In this document: positions 1 through 10,201 of the stretch, piece by piece | Layout of the letters: each line of letters opens with the position of its first letter | Numbering within the stretch: the first letter of the stretch is position 1 | Origin: a bacterium | GTDB lineage: Bacteria > CAYTYR01 > UBA6262 | Reading direction: 5' to 3' | NCBI GenBank assembly: GCA_028712365.1 | Contig: JAQTQE010000006.1 | Location: 1 to 64,000 of the forward strand | Length of the DNA: 64,000 nucleotides | The notes under the pieces: generated by a model | Told to the model about the DNA's origin: nothing | Databases searched by the model: none | Seen by the model: the letters and a program-made list of their open reading frames with translations, nothing else | Position numbers and translations under genes: made by a program

Positions 1-691
1 CTTTCCGGCCGGTAATGACCAGTTTATACTCTTGTTTAGCCTGGGTCTGGCTAAAAGCGGCAATCAGCGCCGGTATATTTTTCCTTCTTTCGTGATTACC
101 CGCATATAATATGTACTTTTCCGGCAGATTATATTTAGCCAGCAGCGGGGTTGGATCTTTAGTTGGTTGGTATTTACTATCCACCGCCGGATAAATGACC
201 CTTATTTTCGATTCTGGCACATGGAGAGTATTCATAATATCTTGCTTGCTGTTCAGGGAATCAGTAATTACCAATCTAGCCTGCCGGCAAGCAAATCCGA
301 TCATGAACGCAACATAGAACCGGGCCAGGATATGCGGGCAAGCACTGGGATATTTTAAGCAGCTAAGATCATGTATCGTAACCACGAACGGGAACTTTTT
401 AGTTAAAGCTACATTAAAATTCGGGAAATGTACCAGGTCAGGTTTTAAAGCGGATAAATAATAGGCAAGTATAGCTTGTTCTTTCAGGCCATAAATTTTG
501 GTGCGGCTCAACGGATGCATTAGGGCCGCGTGATCGAGCCGGCCTAAATACTTTTCCTCTCCGTTATTCAGCAATACCGTTAGTTGGATATTTGCCGCTG
601 GAGACAGCGAGTCAATTTTTTCAATTATATTCTGGGTATAACGCCCGATGCCGTAACTTCCCAGCATCCGGGCATCAATGAATAATTTCAT
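1..691 (-). CDS. Glycosyltransferase family 4, N-terminal part; runs off left edge
   Basis: Not in ORF track. Manual translation from ATG at 691: MKLFIDARMLGSYGIGRYTQNIIEKID...PDLVHFPNFNVALTKKFPFVVTIHDLSCLKYP...YAGNHERRKNIPALIAAF; open to position 1; GT4 fold motifs. Confidence 0.85.
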   Translation of the reverse strand, partial: MKLFIDARMLGSYGIGRYTQNIIEKIDSLSPAANIQLTVLLNNGEEKYLGRLDHAALMHPLSRTKIYGLKEQAILAYYLSALKPDLVHFPNFNVALTKKFPFVVTIHDLSCLKYPSACPHILARFYVAFMIGFACRQARLVITDSLNSKQDIMNTLHVPESKIRVIYPAVDSKYQPTKDPTPLLAKYNLPEKYILYAGNHERRKNIPALIAAFSQTQAKQEYKLVITGRK

Positions 692-703
692 AAAATTCCT
701 TAT

Positions 704-1960
704 TTACGACAATCCTAAAAACATAAAGAAAGCCGCGATGATCCTGATCTCCATCAGCGGTATGGCTTCTGTCATCCCTACTATGATCAGAGGTATAAGG
801 ACACAAACAGCGGCCAGACCGAATAATTCATTAGATTGATAAAAACGCCGCAGATTGTATTTAATATTAGAGAATAAGAACAAGAGCATGAACAATAAAG
901 CCAGGATACCGCTTTTCGCCCAAAAAGATAAGTACATATTATGCGCAGTTGTGTCAGGCAGAGCCTTATATTTCGGCGCAAAAGAGCGATAATAACTGTT
1001 CCAGTTATCCTTGTCCAATCCCACCCCGAACCAGGGATGTTGTTTGATCACTTCGATGCTAGCCCGCCAGATAGGCAGACGGTTGTGCAGCACTAAATTA
1101 TCACCAAGGTATTTAAACTGGCTATTATCATAACGGGGATTCATGGCGGTAAAGATCTTGATCCCGCCATAGGAAACACCCAAGACCAGTATTAAGACAA
1201 GCATTACCTTAACCAGGCTCGTGCGCCGGGAAAAATACAAGACCGTTACTATCGTTAAAGCAATAAAAAAAGAATAAATCCCGCTATTAGATCCGGTAAA
1301 AACCAGGCCTAAAATAAAAATGATCCCAGCTACCAGGTAGATCGCCTTATTTTTTTCCGTGAGTGCCAGCCAGCCCGCGGCCACTGTCGCAAAACACATG
1401 TATATTGACGCATCATTGGCGTTCAAGAAAAATCCCCCCTCCTTATGTGGATAGAGGACATTGTAGACCACTGCCTTGTCCAGTATTGCCTGCAGCCCTT
1501 TCGGTTCGATAAATATTTTTAGCCAGGGGAAACCCAAAAACCGCAACTTTACCGGATCATTAATAAAAAGCAGGATGATAAACAAGGCTAAAGGCAAAGA
1601 ACCGAATAGAAATATTTTCAGGATAACCGCCTTTTGCCTGCTGGCTCCCTGGTAAACATAATAAATTGGCAGCCCCAATCCTAGTATAAATACATGTTTA
1701 AAAGCATCGGCTTTGTCCCCGGAATAAAAAAAACTGGCCAAGATCATGAGCCAGAACAAGCCATAGAACAAGATCTTGTCTTTCAGCAACTGCCGGACTT
1801 TCACCATCCCGCTACCGCCCAAAAAAAGGACCAGCGCCAAAGCCATGAAAATCGTCACATATTTCCCCCGGTAGGCTGGGAAATATATTTGCATGGGGAT
1901 TAGTAACGTTAAGATATAAATTAAAATCTCATTGGCCCGCGTACTTAGTACTGGTTTCAT
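704..1960 (-). CDS. O-antigen ligase/polymerase-like membrane protein (Wzy_C type)
   Basis: Multi-TM ORF; motif HPWFGVGLDKDNW...TTAHNMYLSFWAKSGILALL typical of Wzy_C/WaaL-like proteins. Confidence 0.8.
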   Translation of the reverse strand: MKPVLSTRANEILIYILTLLIPMQIYFPAYRGKYVTIFMALALVLFLGGSGMVKVRQLLKDKILFYGLFWLMILASFFYSGDKADAFKHVFILGLGLPIYYVYQGASRQKAVILKIFLFGSLPLALFIILLFINDPVKLRFLGFPWLKIFIEPKGLQAILDKAVVYNVLYPHKEGGFFLNANDASIYMCFATVAAGWLALTEKNKAIYLVAGIIFILGLVFTGSNSGIYSFFIALTIVTVLYFSRRTSLVKVMLVLILVLGVSYGGIKIFTAMNPRYDNSQFKYLGDNLVLHNRLPIWRASIEVIKQHPWFGVGLDKDNWNSYYRSFAPKYKALPDTTAHNMYLSFWAKSGILALLFMLLFLFSNIKYNLRRFYQSNELFGLAAVCVLIPLIIVGMTEAIPLMEIRIIAAFFMFLGLS

Positions 1961-1984
1961 CCGCTCCTCGTCTTTCCTCTAGTA

Positions 1985-2758
1985 CTAGATCTTCCAGCCG
2001 AATTTATGGAAGAACCTGATAGCGCTTTTTATATGCCAGACCGTTTTCCGTGAAAATTTACCAGCGCTGCTTCTCTGGTATAAATGCTGAACGACCGATG
2101 TGGGACAATAATACACGCAATAGCCGGCATTCCTGATACGATAGCACAGGTCCATATCTTCAAAATAGAGGCGATACCGGTCGTCAAAATATCCTATCTT
2201 CTCCATAACCTGCCTGGTAGTCATCAAGCAAGCTCCCAGGACCCAATCCACCGTCCTGGTTTCGTTATGGTCCCAGTCAGCCATCATGTTCAGGCGCAGG
2301 AAGCGGCCTAGCCGCGCTACGTGTTTAAGCGGCGTCCGCGACAGAATAATGGTTCGCAGTGTATAGAATTCCCGGCAAGATAATTGTAAAGAGCCATCAC
2401 TGTTCAGTAGCTTAGCCCCGACCGCGCCGGCCTCATGTTCCCGCTGCATTGATACTATCATTTCTTTTATGGCGGTCTCCCGGACAATAGTATCAGGATT
2501 TAAAAATAAAAGATATTCTCCGGTCGCGGCCTGCGCGCCAATATTATTGGCCTTGGCAAAGCCATAATTGACATCATTGGCGATAATTTTCACCTGTGGA
2601 AAACTACTCTTCACTAAAGCGATACTGTCATCATTTGAGCAGTTATCCACCAGAATGATCTCCTTCCGCAAGCCATCCGTGGTTCTATAAAGCGACTCCA
2701 GGCAATTTTGTAAAAACTCTCTTGAATTGTAACTGACTATGATTATCGACAAGTCCAT
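1985..2758 (-). CDS. Glycosyltransferase family 2 (rhamnosyltransferase-like)
   Basis: MDLSIIIVSYNSREFLQNCLESL, LLFLNPDTIV, YFEDMDLCYRIRNAGY. Confidence 0.88.
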   Translation of the reverse strand: MDLSIIIVSYNSREFLQNCLESLYRTTDGLRKEIILVDNCSNDDSIALVKSSFPQVKIIANDVNYGFAKANNIGAQAATGEYLLFLNPDTIVRETAIKEMIVSMQREHEAGAVGAKLLNSDGSLQLSCREFYTLRTIILSRTPLKHVARLGRFLRLNMMADWDHNETRTVDWVLGACLMTTRQVMEKIGYFDDRYRLYFEDMDLCYRIRNAGYCVYYCPTSVVQHLYQRSSAGKFSRKTVWHIKSAIRFFHKFGWKI

Positions 2759-2759
2759 C

Positions 2760-3905
2760 TTAGTTTCTTCCCAAAATACGCTGGTAAACTGACCAGGTTT
2801 TTTTAGCCGTTTCCGGCCAGGTAAATTTCATATTGGTTATGCGTTGGCTTAATTGCCCGGCATCGCGAGGCGCCGCGTAGGCTGCTATTACCGCCTCCCT
2901 GATGGAAGGAATGCTTGCCGGATCACAATACCAAACGCTGGCGCCAAAATACTCCCGGGTGTAACCGCGTTCGGTCATGACCACATTAGCTCCGGCCAGC
3001 CCTGCTTCTAAACCCGCCAGTCCTGTTGTTTCAAACCAACTGGCCTGGATACAAAGTCGGGCTTGCTTATTAAGATACATCAGTTCGTTTTGGGCCACCT
3101 CACCCAAATAAAAAAAGTTGGGACTTTCCTGGCATTGCCGCAATACTCTTTTGGCATAGCCGCGATGTACAGGATTAATGGCACCAACGAAAACCACTTT
3201 CAGCCCCGTATCTTTTAGCGCGGCCATGACCGCTAATTGGCTTTTCAAAGGTTCGATACGCCCGGCGCAAATGATAAAATCCGTTATATCACGCTTTTCC
3301 AGCCAATCCCGCAGCCGGCGGGAATCTACAGCTGGCGCTATTTCTACGCCATTAGGCACAATGGTATAAGCAGATGGTGCCTCTCCATCGGGAAATAATT
3401 CTGACTTGATCCGGTCCATTTCGATCTCTGAATTGGGCAGGATCTGGTCCACATTCTCCAGTATCTCCCTTTGCTGCCGGGTATATCCCCGGCGCCATTG
3501 GCTAAACCAAACCGGCCATAATAATGGCTGGGCAAACGTGTAATACCCGGTTTTTAGTAATTGCCTTTTATCAATATCAGTAATATTCCTGACCAGCCAG
3601 CCGGCCGAGCCTGCCAGCTGATTATTTTCATAAACCGTGACGTCTGCACGGCTCTGGTACACGGGAGACAGGACAATTTTACGTCCTTTGGCTTTGGCGT
3701 GCCGGTATTGCACATAGGTTTCCCCGACCCGTGTAAGGTTAAAGAGATGGACCAGGTCATAGGACGACAGTTCAGGAGACAACGCTGTAGAGATATCCAC
3801 TTTAACGCCGAGTTGCTCCAAATACTTTTTAAGCATAAGCATTTGGTATGTATCCCCGCCCTTTTTAGTCAAAGCATCGTATCTGTTTTGCAGCAGGATT
3901 TTCAT
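2760..3905 (-). CDS. Glycosyltransferase family 4
   Basis: ICAGRIEPLKSQLAVMAAL, ETTGLAGLEAGLAGANVV. Confidence 0.85.
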   Translation of the reverse strand: MKILLQNRYDALTKKGGDTYQMLMLKKYLEQLGVKVDISTALSPELSSYDLVHLFNLTRVGETYVQYRHAKAKGRKIVLSPVYQSRADVTVYENNQLAGSAGWLVRNITDIDKRQLLKTGYYTFAQPLLWPVWFSQWRRGYTRQQREILENVDQILPNSEIEMDRIKSELFPDGEAPSAYTIVPNGVEIAPAVDSRRLRDWLEKRDITDFIICAGRIEPLKSQLAVMAALKDTGLKVVFVGAINPVHRGYAKRVLRQCQESPNFFYLGEVAQNELMYLNKQARLCIQASWFETTGLAGLEAGLAGANVVMTERGYTREYFGASVWYCDPASIPSIREAVIAAYAAPRDAGQLSQRITNMKFTWPETAKKTWSVYQRILGRN

Positions 3906-4720
3906 AAGGTGCTGGCACCGCTAACCTTTCCCTGGCAACGACGCGCTATGTGCACTATTCTATTTAGCTTCATTTTGAGGAGTAAATCCCTTAGCCGCCG
4001 ACCGAGGTAATCACGATAATAAATAATCTGGAAACGCCATTTAAGTTCGGGATAATATTTTAATTTGATCGCCAGTTCCTCTTGGGCCGCTAACCGGTAA
4101 TTCCGCGCGGAACAGCCGGCCAAGCTGACGCCAACCAGTGGATCCGCCATAAAAACATACCGATAATTGCCGCGTAATAATCTCAGGCACCAGTCAAAAT
4201 CCGCCGCGATCCGGTAACTTTCATCATATGGGCCTATTTTTTCAAATACGGCTTTTTGGACATAAAGAGTGGGATGAGCGATCGCCATACGCACCAGGTT
4301 AGCCTGCAGGTCCGGTTTACTCCCAAAATAATGGCTGAAATTACCAGTAGCAGGATCGATAAATTTTATGCGGCCGCAAACATAGTCGATAACAGCCTGA
4401 TCAAAAGCAGAAACGATATTCTCTACAACCCGGTTATGGAGGAAATAATCATCTGAATTCAGGGTTCCGACTATCTCCCCTGTGGCCAGCTTAAATCCCT
4501 TATTCATCGCCTCATAGATCCCGTTGTCTTTTTCAGTGACCAAGATTGCCTGCGGCGCCAATTTTTTTATTATCGAAACTGTGTTATCCGTTGAATGACC
4601 ATCTATAATAATATATTCTATATTTTTGTAGGACTGGCTGTTGACCGAGGCAATAGTCCTGGCAATAGTTTTGGCGCTGTTTAAACATACAGTTATAATA
4701 CTAATCTTAGGGTTATTCAT
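3902..4720 (-). CDS. Glycosyltransferase family 2
   Basis: PKISIITVCLNSAKTIARTIASVNSQSYKNIEYIIIDGHSTDNT; start moved to internal Met just past upstream stop (ORF track start 4753). Confidence 0.88.
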   Translation of the reverse strand: MNNPKISIITVCLNSAKTIARTIASVNSQSYKNIEYIIIDGHSTDNTVSIIKKLAPQAILVTEKDNGIYEAMNKGFKLATGEIVGTLNSDDYFLHNRVVENIVSAFDQAVIDYVCGRIKFIDPATGNFSHYFGSKPDLQANLVRMAIAHPTLYVQKAVFEKIGPYDESYRIAADFDWCLRLLRGNYRYVFMADPLVGVSLAGCSARNYRLAAQEELAIKLKYYPELKWRFQIIYYRDYLGRRLRDLLLKMKLNRIVHIARRCQGKVSGASTL

Positions 4721-4724
4721 GACC

Positions 4725-5816
4725 TTATCCGCCAAGCGCTCGTAAATACGCATTATACGTATCAGCGCAGGTTTTTTCCCAATTGAACTCCTGGCTGCGC
4801 ATCAAACCCTGCAAAGAGAGCTGATTCCTTAAGTTTTCACTATTTACGAGCTCCTCTAATTTAGAATGCAATTCCTGCGCCGAAAGAGGAGTGAAATATA
4901 ATCCGGCTTTCGCTGCCACCTCTTCCAGTGACGGACTCTTGGCCAGTAATACCGGCGTGCCGCAAGCCATAGCCTCCAGAACAGGTAGGCCAAATCCTTC
5001 ATAATATGAGGGATACACAAAGGCCAGTGCAGTACCATAGTATAACCGCAGCTGCTGATCTCCCATACCCGCTAACATCCTGACTGAACCTTTAAGATTG
5101 CAATCCCTGATAATTTTGGCTTCTTCCGGGCTCAAGCCGGCTTCACCACCAACGCTGATTAGGTCCACTTCTCGGTTACTGGACCATTTGGAATAAACCT
5201 GCAATAAAGTCAAATAATTCTTATATCCTTTTCTCTGCCCCACATAAAGCAGAAAAGGTTTTGTTAAATTGTTCGCCTGCTGGAACAGCTGCTTTTCTTC
5301 TGCCGTCACTCTGGAGAACACGTGGCTGGCGGCCAGGTAGATAACAGTAACTTTTTCCGGGGCCAGCCGGTAATATTCGATTAAATCTCTCCTAGTGGTT
5401 TCGGAGATAGCCAGCAACATGTCGGCTGCTTCGATACTGGCCTTTTTCTGGTTTAAAAAAACTTCCGGTTTAGAGAAATACTGTGGGTACTTTTCATGTA
5501 TCAGGTCATAAACCGTAACTATTTTTTTACCTGGTATCTCCACGGGGAGACGGTAATAACTGGTGTGATATATATCCGGCCGGAACTTCCTGATCCTGCC
5601 AGCCAAGATCATATTATCGTAACGGCGCATTAACCCGCCTAATTTCGGTACCTGATAGAAACAGCTCACGGCTGTCTTATTGTCAGAAAAACGGAACCGA
5701 TATATTTGGTTCCCCTTCCCCGGCCCTCCCAAAGAGTCGGCTAATTCCGTAAAGATCCGGTTTATGCCGCCGTATTTCTTATAAGTATATATATAGCCGT
5801 CATAGAATATTTTCAT
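4725..5816 (-). CDS. Glycosyltransferase family 4
   Basis: LLYVGQRKGYKNYLTLL, FVYPSYYEGFGLPVLEAMACGTPVL. Confidence 0.9.
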   Translation of the reverse strand: MKIFYDGYIYTYKKYGGINRIFTELADSLGGPGKGNQIYRFRFSDNKTAVSCFYQVPKLGGLMRRYDNMILAGRIRKFRPDIYHTSYYRLPVEIPGKKIVTVYDLIHEKYPQYFSKPEVFLNQKKASIEAADMLLAISETTRRDLIEYYRLAPEKVTVIYLAASHVFSRVTAEEKQLFQQANNLTKPFLLYVGQRKGYKNYLTLLQVYSKWSSNREVDLISVGGEAGLSPEEAKIIRDCNLKGSVRMLAGMGDQQLRLYYGTALAFVYPSYYEGFGLPVLEAMACGTPVLLAKSPSLEEVAAKAGLYFTPLSAQELHSKLEELVNSENLRNQLSLQGLMRSQEFNWEKTCADTYNAYLRALGG

Positions 5817-5850
5817 CCTGGGTATCCATCAGCCTATCTATGGTATTTCT

Positions 5851-6540
5851 TTATTTACGGCACAAAAAGATCCCTCTTTTATTCTCGGATAAGTGTGTTC
5901 CCACCGTAGCCAATAGCCTGACTTCTTTATATCCGATCTGCCGAAGATATTCGTTGATCCAGCTTAACGGATCCTCTCCCATGAACTTAAGGCTTTCACT
6001 CCAATAATAACCTTTTTCATCATATTGCCCTGTCTCAAATATAAAATACCTTTGGCACTTCCGGTGTAACTCCTGCATAATTGAATCTGCCGCAGTAAAA
6101 CCTTCAAAATGAGCGATATGGTGAAAAACACTCAAGAAACTGATCAGATCATAGCTGGGCATAGCCCGGGCAAACTCTACCGACATTTTAGCATTAATAA
6201 AAGAAACATTGGCTACACCGTTAAAAAGCGTCAGGTTATTAGCGTAAGCGCAGGAAACCCGTTCCATTTCAACGCCCTGAGCGACCAGGCGAGGATTCAA
6301 TTCGGCCATTTTAAAGACAAAATACCCAATTTGCGAACCTATATCCAGATATGAGTTTATTTCTTTCGGTTCGATATTGTTTTTGATCAAATTAAAACGA
6401 TCCTCGCAATTTCTTTTATGATCGTTTTTCCCAAGCAAGATACTACCATGCGGGTTATAAGATGGCTGGTAAAACTCTATTAACCGGAATATCTTGATGA
6501 CTTTAAGCATTAATAATGAGAGTAATTTAACTATTTTCAT
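5851..6540 (-). CDS. Class I SAM-dependent methyltransferase
   Basis: YLDIGSQIGYFVFKMAEL SAM-binding motif; start placed at ATGA overlap with upstream gene (MKIVKLL...). Confidence 0.65.
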   Translation of the reverse strand: MKIVKLLSLLMLKVIKIFRLIEFYQPSYNPHGSILLGKNDHKRNCEDRFNLIKNNIEPKEINSYLDIGSQIGYFVFKMAELNPRLVAQGVEMERVSCAYANNLTLFNGVANVSFINAKMSVEFARAMPSYDLISFLSVFHHIAHFEGFTAADSIMQELHRKCQRYFIFETGQYDEKGYYWSESLKFMGEDPLSWINEYLRQIGYKEVRLLATVGTHLSENKRGIFLCRK

Positions 6541-7478
6541 AGTTTGGCAAATTCCATTTCTATTTCCCTTAATGTCTTTAGGCCATATGCATGGTGCTCT
6601 TGAAAACACTCTAAAGTCAGCACCAGCATACGGTACAAGAACAAATAACGTAAGGTTCTTTCTATTTCTAAATTCAGGGCAAAATCCGGCTGCAATTCAT
6701 AAAAACGCTTTATCAGAGACATGACCGAGTTGGATTTGGTGCCAGCAACGATATTCCTAAAGAACGAGACAAAACTTACGGTTTCTTGACAATAGGTCGC
6801 TTGATCGATACTCAGCAAATACAGATCAAACTCCGGATAACCTCTTCCGGCCCGGCAAAAATCGCAGATCCGGAGAGTCTCTTTATCCATCAGGATATTC
6901 CTAAAAGTCAGATCACCATGTATCAAAGTCTTCAGCGACCGCTTATTTTCCTCAACCAGACCAAACGCTTTTATCGTTCTTAATATCGTCTCCTTCATCT
7001 CTCTAACGCGCTCCACCCAGACTCGGGGATAACTGCCAAGCATTTGCTCATAAGCGGCCATCTCCCGCCGCAAATTGAATTCAGACGCGACCGCATTTTG
7101 CTGATAGTTGAGCACCTTCATGATCTCTGGCAGATATTTATCGCCAAGCTGGCCCGCGCTTATCTTTTCTCCCTGAAGTAAGCTCTCTCCGGTCATTACC
7201 AGAGCCTTGTCCTGCCATAAATAAAAAGCTGCAGGTATACCTGGGTCAAGATTCTCTTTTAAATATTTATGGTTATTCACAATATTGCTGCTGCCATTTT
7301 TGCTTAATGAGCACCGATGCAGGATATTTTTGCCGTATTCGAATATCAGCAGCTGGTTTGTACGCAGCAAAGTCTTACCAGCAATAATCCTTACCCTTTT
7401 TTCACAGATCAGTTTCCGATAAGTCCAATACCCCCAAAATATCAGCAATCTTCTTTTTAGGAACCGTAACAAGTTCAT
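6537..7478 (-). CDS. Aminoglycoside phosphotransferase/protein-kinase-fold protein
   Basis: LIHGDLTFRNILMDKETLRICDFCRAGRGYPEFDLYLLS: Brenner-type HGD..xxN and D(F) metal motif of APH-like kinases. Confidence 0.6.
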   Translation of the reverse strand: MNLLRFLKRRLLIFWGYWTYRKLICEKRVRIIAGKTLLRTNQLLIFEYGKNILHRCSLSKNGSSNIVNNHKYLKENLDPGIPAAFYLWQDKALVMTGESLLQGEKISAGQLGDKYLPEIMKVLNYQQNAVASEFNLRREMAAYEQMLGSYPRVWVERVREMKETILRTIKAFGLVEENKRSLKTLIHGDLTFRNILMDKETLRICDFCRAGRGYPEFDLYLLSIDQATYCQETVSFVSFFRNIVAGTKSNSVMSLIKRFYELQPDFALNLEIERTLRYLFLYRMLVLTLECFQEHHAYGLKTLREIEMEFAKL

Positions 7479-8707
7479 TTGACCTGCTTCGCTTTAGCCT
7501 GATGAGCAAAATAATATAACCAGATAAAAAATATGAAACCACTATAAAAATAATTTCCCATCCTGATTAGATTTAGCGCGACCAGGCAAAGGATGGCATT
7601 GCTGATTATCCAATAATGTCCGTTCTTCTTCCGGGAAACGTAGAATCTAAAGAGAAAATAGAAAAATGCTGCAATGCCCAGCAGTCCTGTCTCAGAAACC
7701 AACCGTAAAAACAGCGAACCGGCGTCTTCCCTATTCAACAATATATGATACGGATTTATTACACCAGTTCCATAACTGTCGTAGGATATCTTATGACTGC
7801 CCAATCCTGATCCAAACACTGGATTATGCAGCAAGCTGCGATAAGCAACCACGGCGTTGCTGCAGAGGGCAAAGGTGCTGACGTTCGCATCTTCCATGGG
7901 TATTTTATGGGCAATAACCGCTGCCGTGTCATCTACCCTTATTTTAATATTGTGTATATAGTGGTAAGGTAAATACATAATAACTAAAAGGGTGATCAGG
8001 CAGATAGCTGCTACCTTCGGACGAGCCAGGTTTAGTATAAGCAATATTAAAGTCAAGGCAATACCAATATAAGATATCAAGGAAAATGACAATAAGACAC
8101 TCACCAGAACTAAAACAGCTGCTTTTTTGCTTATAAAACCGTTTTCTTTACCGATCAAGGCTAAAAGCGAGACAAACACAGCCGGTATCATAGCAGCACC
8201 AAAATGAGCCGGCTCTGGGAAAATAGAAGCAACCGGGAACATACCCCATATCCTCTGTGTAAGCTGCATCTTCTGGACCAAGTATGAATAATCGTAGCCG
8301 TAAGTAAATCCCAGCAGGTAACTGACCTCCTGAAAAATCCCAATTGCCGCAACTATCACAGCCATCTTCAGGTATATGCGGAAAAGCTTATCCAGGTCTT
8401 CTTTATTAATCTTGATCAGTAAATAATAAACCAGCCCGTTCAGCAGAAAACCTAATAATTGCTTTATCAACAGCATCCATGAATTGTTCCCTAACCATAC
8501 ATTTACGGCTGAGACCGCCAATATTAGAACCAGGCTATAGACAAATACCCGACTAAAATAAGGCTGCCCATAGCGGATAAAATAGAAAAACAGGAACGCC
8601 AGCATGAATATATATCCGAGATAAAACTCGAATCCCGCTTTAAATAAAATAAAGCCGCCAGTAAAAACATTAGAGATTAATAAGTAATTAAACAGGTTAA
8701 CCATCAT
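7475..8707 (-). CDS. O-antigen polymerase-like membrane protein
   Basis: Multi-TM; NPVFGSGLGSHKISYDSYG...AGSLFLRLVSETGLLGIAAFFYF. Confidence 0.75.
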   Translation of the reverse strand: MMVNLFNYLLISNVFTGGFILFKAGFEFYLGYIFMLAFLFFYFIRYGQPYFSRVFVYSLVLILAVSAVNVWLGNNSWMLLIKQLLGFLLNGLVYYLLIKINKEDLDKLFRIYLKMAVIVAAIGIFQEVSYLLGFTYGYDYSYLVQKMQLTQRIWGMFPVASIFPEPAHFGAAMIPAVFVSLLALIGKENGFISKKAAVLVLVSVLLSFSLISYIGIALTLILLILNLARPKVAAICLITLLVIMYLPYHYIHNIKIRVDDTAAVIAHKIPMEDANVSTFALCSNAVVAYRSLLHNPVFGSGLGSHKISYDSYGTGVINPYHILLNREDAGSLFLRLVSETGLLGIAAFFYFLFRFYVSRKKNGHYWIISNAILCLVALNLIRMGNYFYSGFIFFIWLYYFAHQAKAKQVK

Positions 8708-8722
8708 TATACCGCGTTTTAT

Positions 8723-10201
8723 TCATGTATTTTGATTCAATATCGATCTGGCTTTTAGCCATTCAAAAAGCCTATGCCACAACTCAAGACTACCGACTTT
8801 TCCCTGGCACAGCCGATAATTCAGGTAAGAACAGCCTAAAACCGCAGCCAACTTGATAATTTCCTTTCGTAAAAGCGACAGCCCGGCATAAGAAGTGAAA
8901 AAATACCCGGCAACACAAACCAGCGCATTGATGATTACCAATTTGATCACAAACAGGTGATCCCAGTCTATAGGTTCAATACGCTGAGCCTGCCATCCCG
9001 TGAACAAAGCGATCATTATATTGGTAATGAGCATGGTTACAGCCGCCCCGATGATGCCGTATTTGTTGATCATCACCAAATTCAGAAGAAAACCGAATAT
9101 CGCAGCAGTAACCGTCGCCAAAGGAATATACCGGGTACCTTTAGTGTTAAAAAGAAGCTGGTCAACCATGAAATAATAGTACCCGGCAAATAAATTGCCG
9201 AAGGAAAGCAGTCCCACTACCCGCCAACTCTCTCTAAAATCACCTTTAGTAATGAGCCAGACCCCTTCCTTAGCAAACATGGTTACCCACAAGACCAGTG
9301 TTATATACAGAGTCATGGCTAGAAGAAAGAATTTTTTTAAGCGATCAGTGCGCTTGTTTTTCATTTCTTCAAAGAACCAGGGCATATAAGCCTGGTTCAC
9401 GGCCAGATTTATGAAGTTTTGTATGCCTCCAAAAAGATATCCTACATTGTATATTCCGGCAGCCGCGGTAGAAACAAACCGATTTATCAATAACCGGTCA
9501 AGCAGTCCTGTGCTCCAGTTGGTTAAGGTATTAGGAATAAGAGGTAGGCTGTAGATCAGGCTTTTTTTTAGATAGGAAAAATTAAGACCAAAGCTGAATT
9601 GTCTTCTCATATCCCAGAGGGTGTAAATAAAGAACATGCCGGAGGAACAGGTGACCGCTAAAATAGGTCCTATGGCTCTTAGCTTCAGGACAACCACAAA
9701 CAGGATGGTAAATATAATTATAGCTACAAAGCTGGCGGCATAGACCAGACCATATTTCCGGCCCCGATGCTGCGCTTGCAATAAAGACTGGTAAATAGTA
9801 TTAAAGGGAACAAAAGCCGCGCCGATTATTCCTAGGAACATGTAGGGATAGTATGGCACGGTACCTAGAACAGGCGATAGCAGATACTTGCCGCTGAACA
9901 GCAAGAGAGCCGTAAAAAATACTGAAATGATAAACAGAAAAGATATGATCGTGCTCAAAAATTCATTCAGCTTGACCTGATCATCCTTAAAATCAAAATA
10001 ATAGCGGTAGGCTGCTCCGTTAAGCCCCAATAAGAAGAATACGCCTAAAAAAGCCGCTACTGAATTAATGACCGATACCACACCGTAATCGACCGGAGTA
10101 AGGTAATGGGTATAAAGCGGCAAGAGAACTAGTCCCACAGATTTCTGCAAAACCTGTAAACCGGAATAGATAAGACTATTTTCGATAAGCTTACTTTTCA
10201 T
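8723..10201 (-). CDS. Oligosaccharide flippase (Wzx/MATE-like)
   Basis: SLIYSGLQVLQKSVGLVLLPLYTHYLTPVDYGVVSVINSVAAFLGVFF; about 12-14 TM; PST family layout. Confidence 0.85.
   Translation of the reverse strand: MKSKLIENSLIYSGLQVLQKSVGLVLLPLYTHYLTPVDYGVVSVINSVAAFLGVFFLLGLNGAAYRYYFDFKDDQVKLNEFLSTIISFLFIISVFFTALLLFSGKYLLSPVLGTVPYYPYMFLGIIGAAFVPFNTIYQSLLQAQHRGRKYGLVYAASFVAIIIFTILFVVVLKLRAIGPILAVTCSSGMFFIYTLWDMRRQFSFGLNFSYLKKSLIYSLPLIPNTLTNWSTGLLDRLLINRFVSTAAAGIYNVGYLFGGIQNFINLAVNQAYMPWFFEEMKNKRTDRLKKFFLLAMTLYITLVLWVTMFAKEGVWLITKGDFRESWRVVGLLSFGNLFAGYYYFMVDQLLFNTKGTRYIPLATVTAAIFGFLLNLVMINKYGIIGAAVTMLITNIMIALFTGWQAQRIEPIDWDHLFVIKLVIINALVCVAGYFFTSYAGLSLLRKEIIKLAAVLGCSYLNYRLCQGKVGSLELWHRLFEWLKARSILNQNT

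Noticed and set aside
167-358. Small plus-strand ORFs throughout the ORF track (this one and roughly 70 others)
   Set aside because: All lie antisense to well-supported minus-strand genes, are short and low-similarity in composition to real proteins; treated as shadow ORFs
787-981. Minus-strand ORFs nested in other frames (also 3344, 3554, 4856, 15290, 21763, 28325, 33875, 53517, 62430, 63630)
   Set aside because: Wholly contained in longer ORFs with clear family motifs; no independent support
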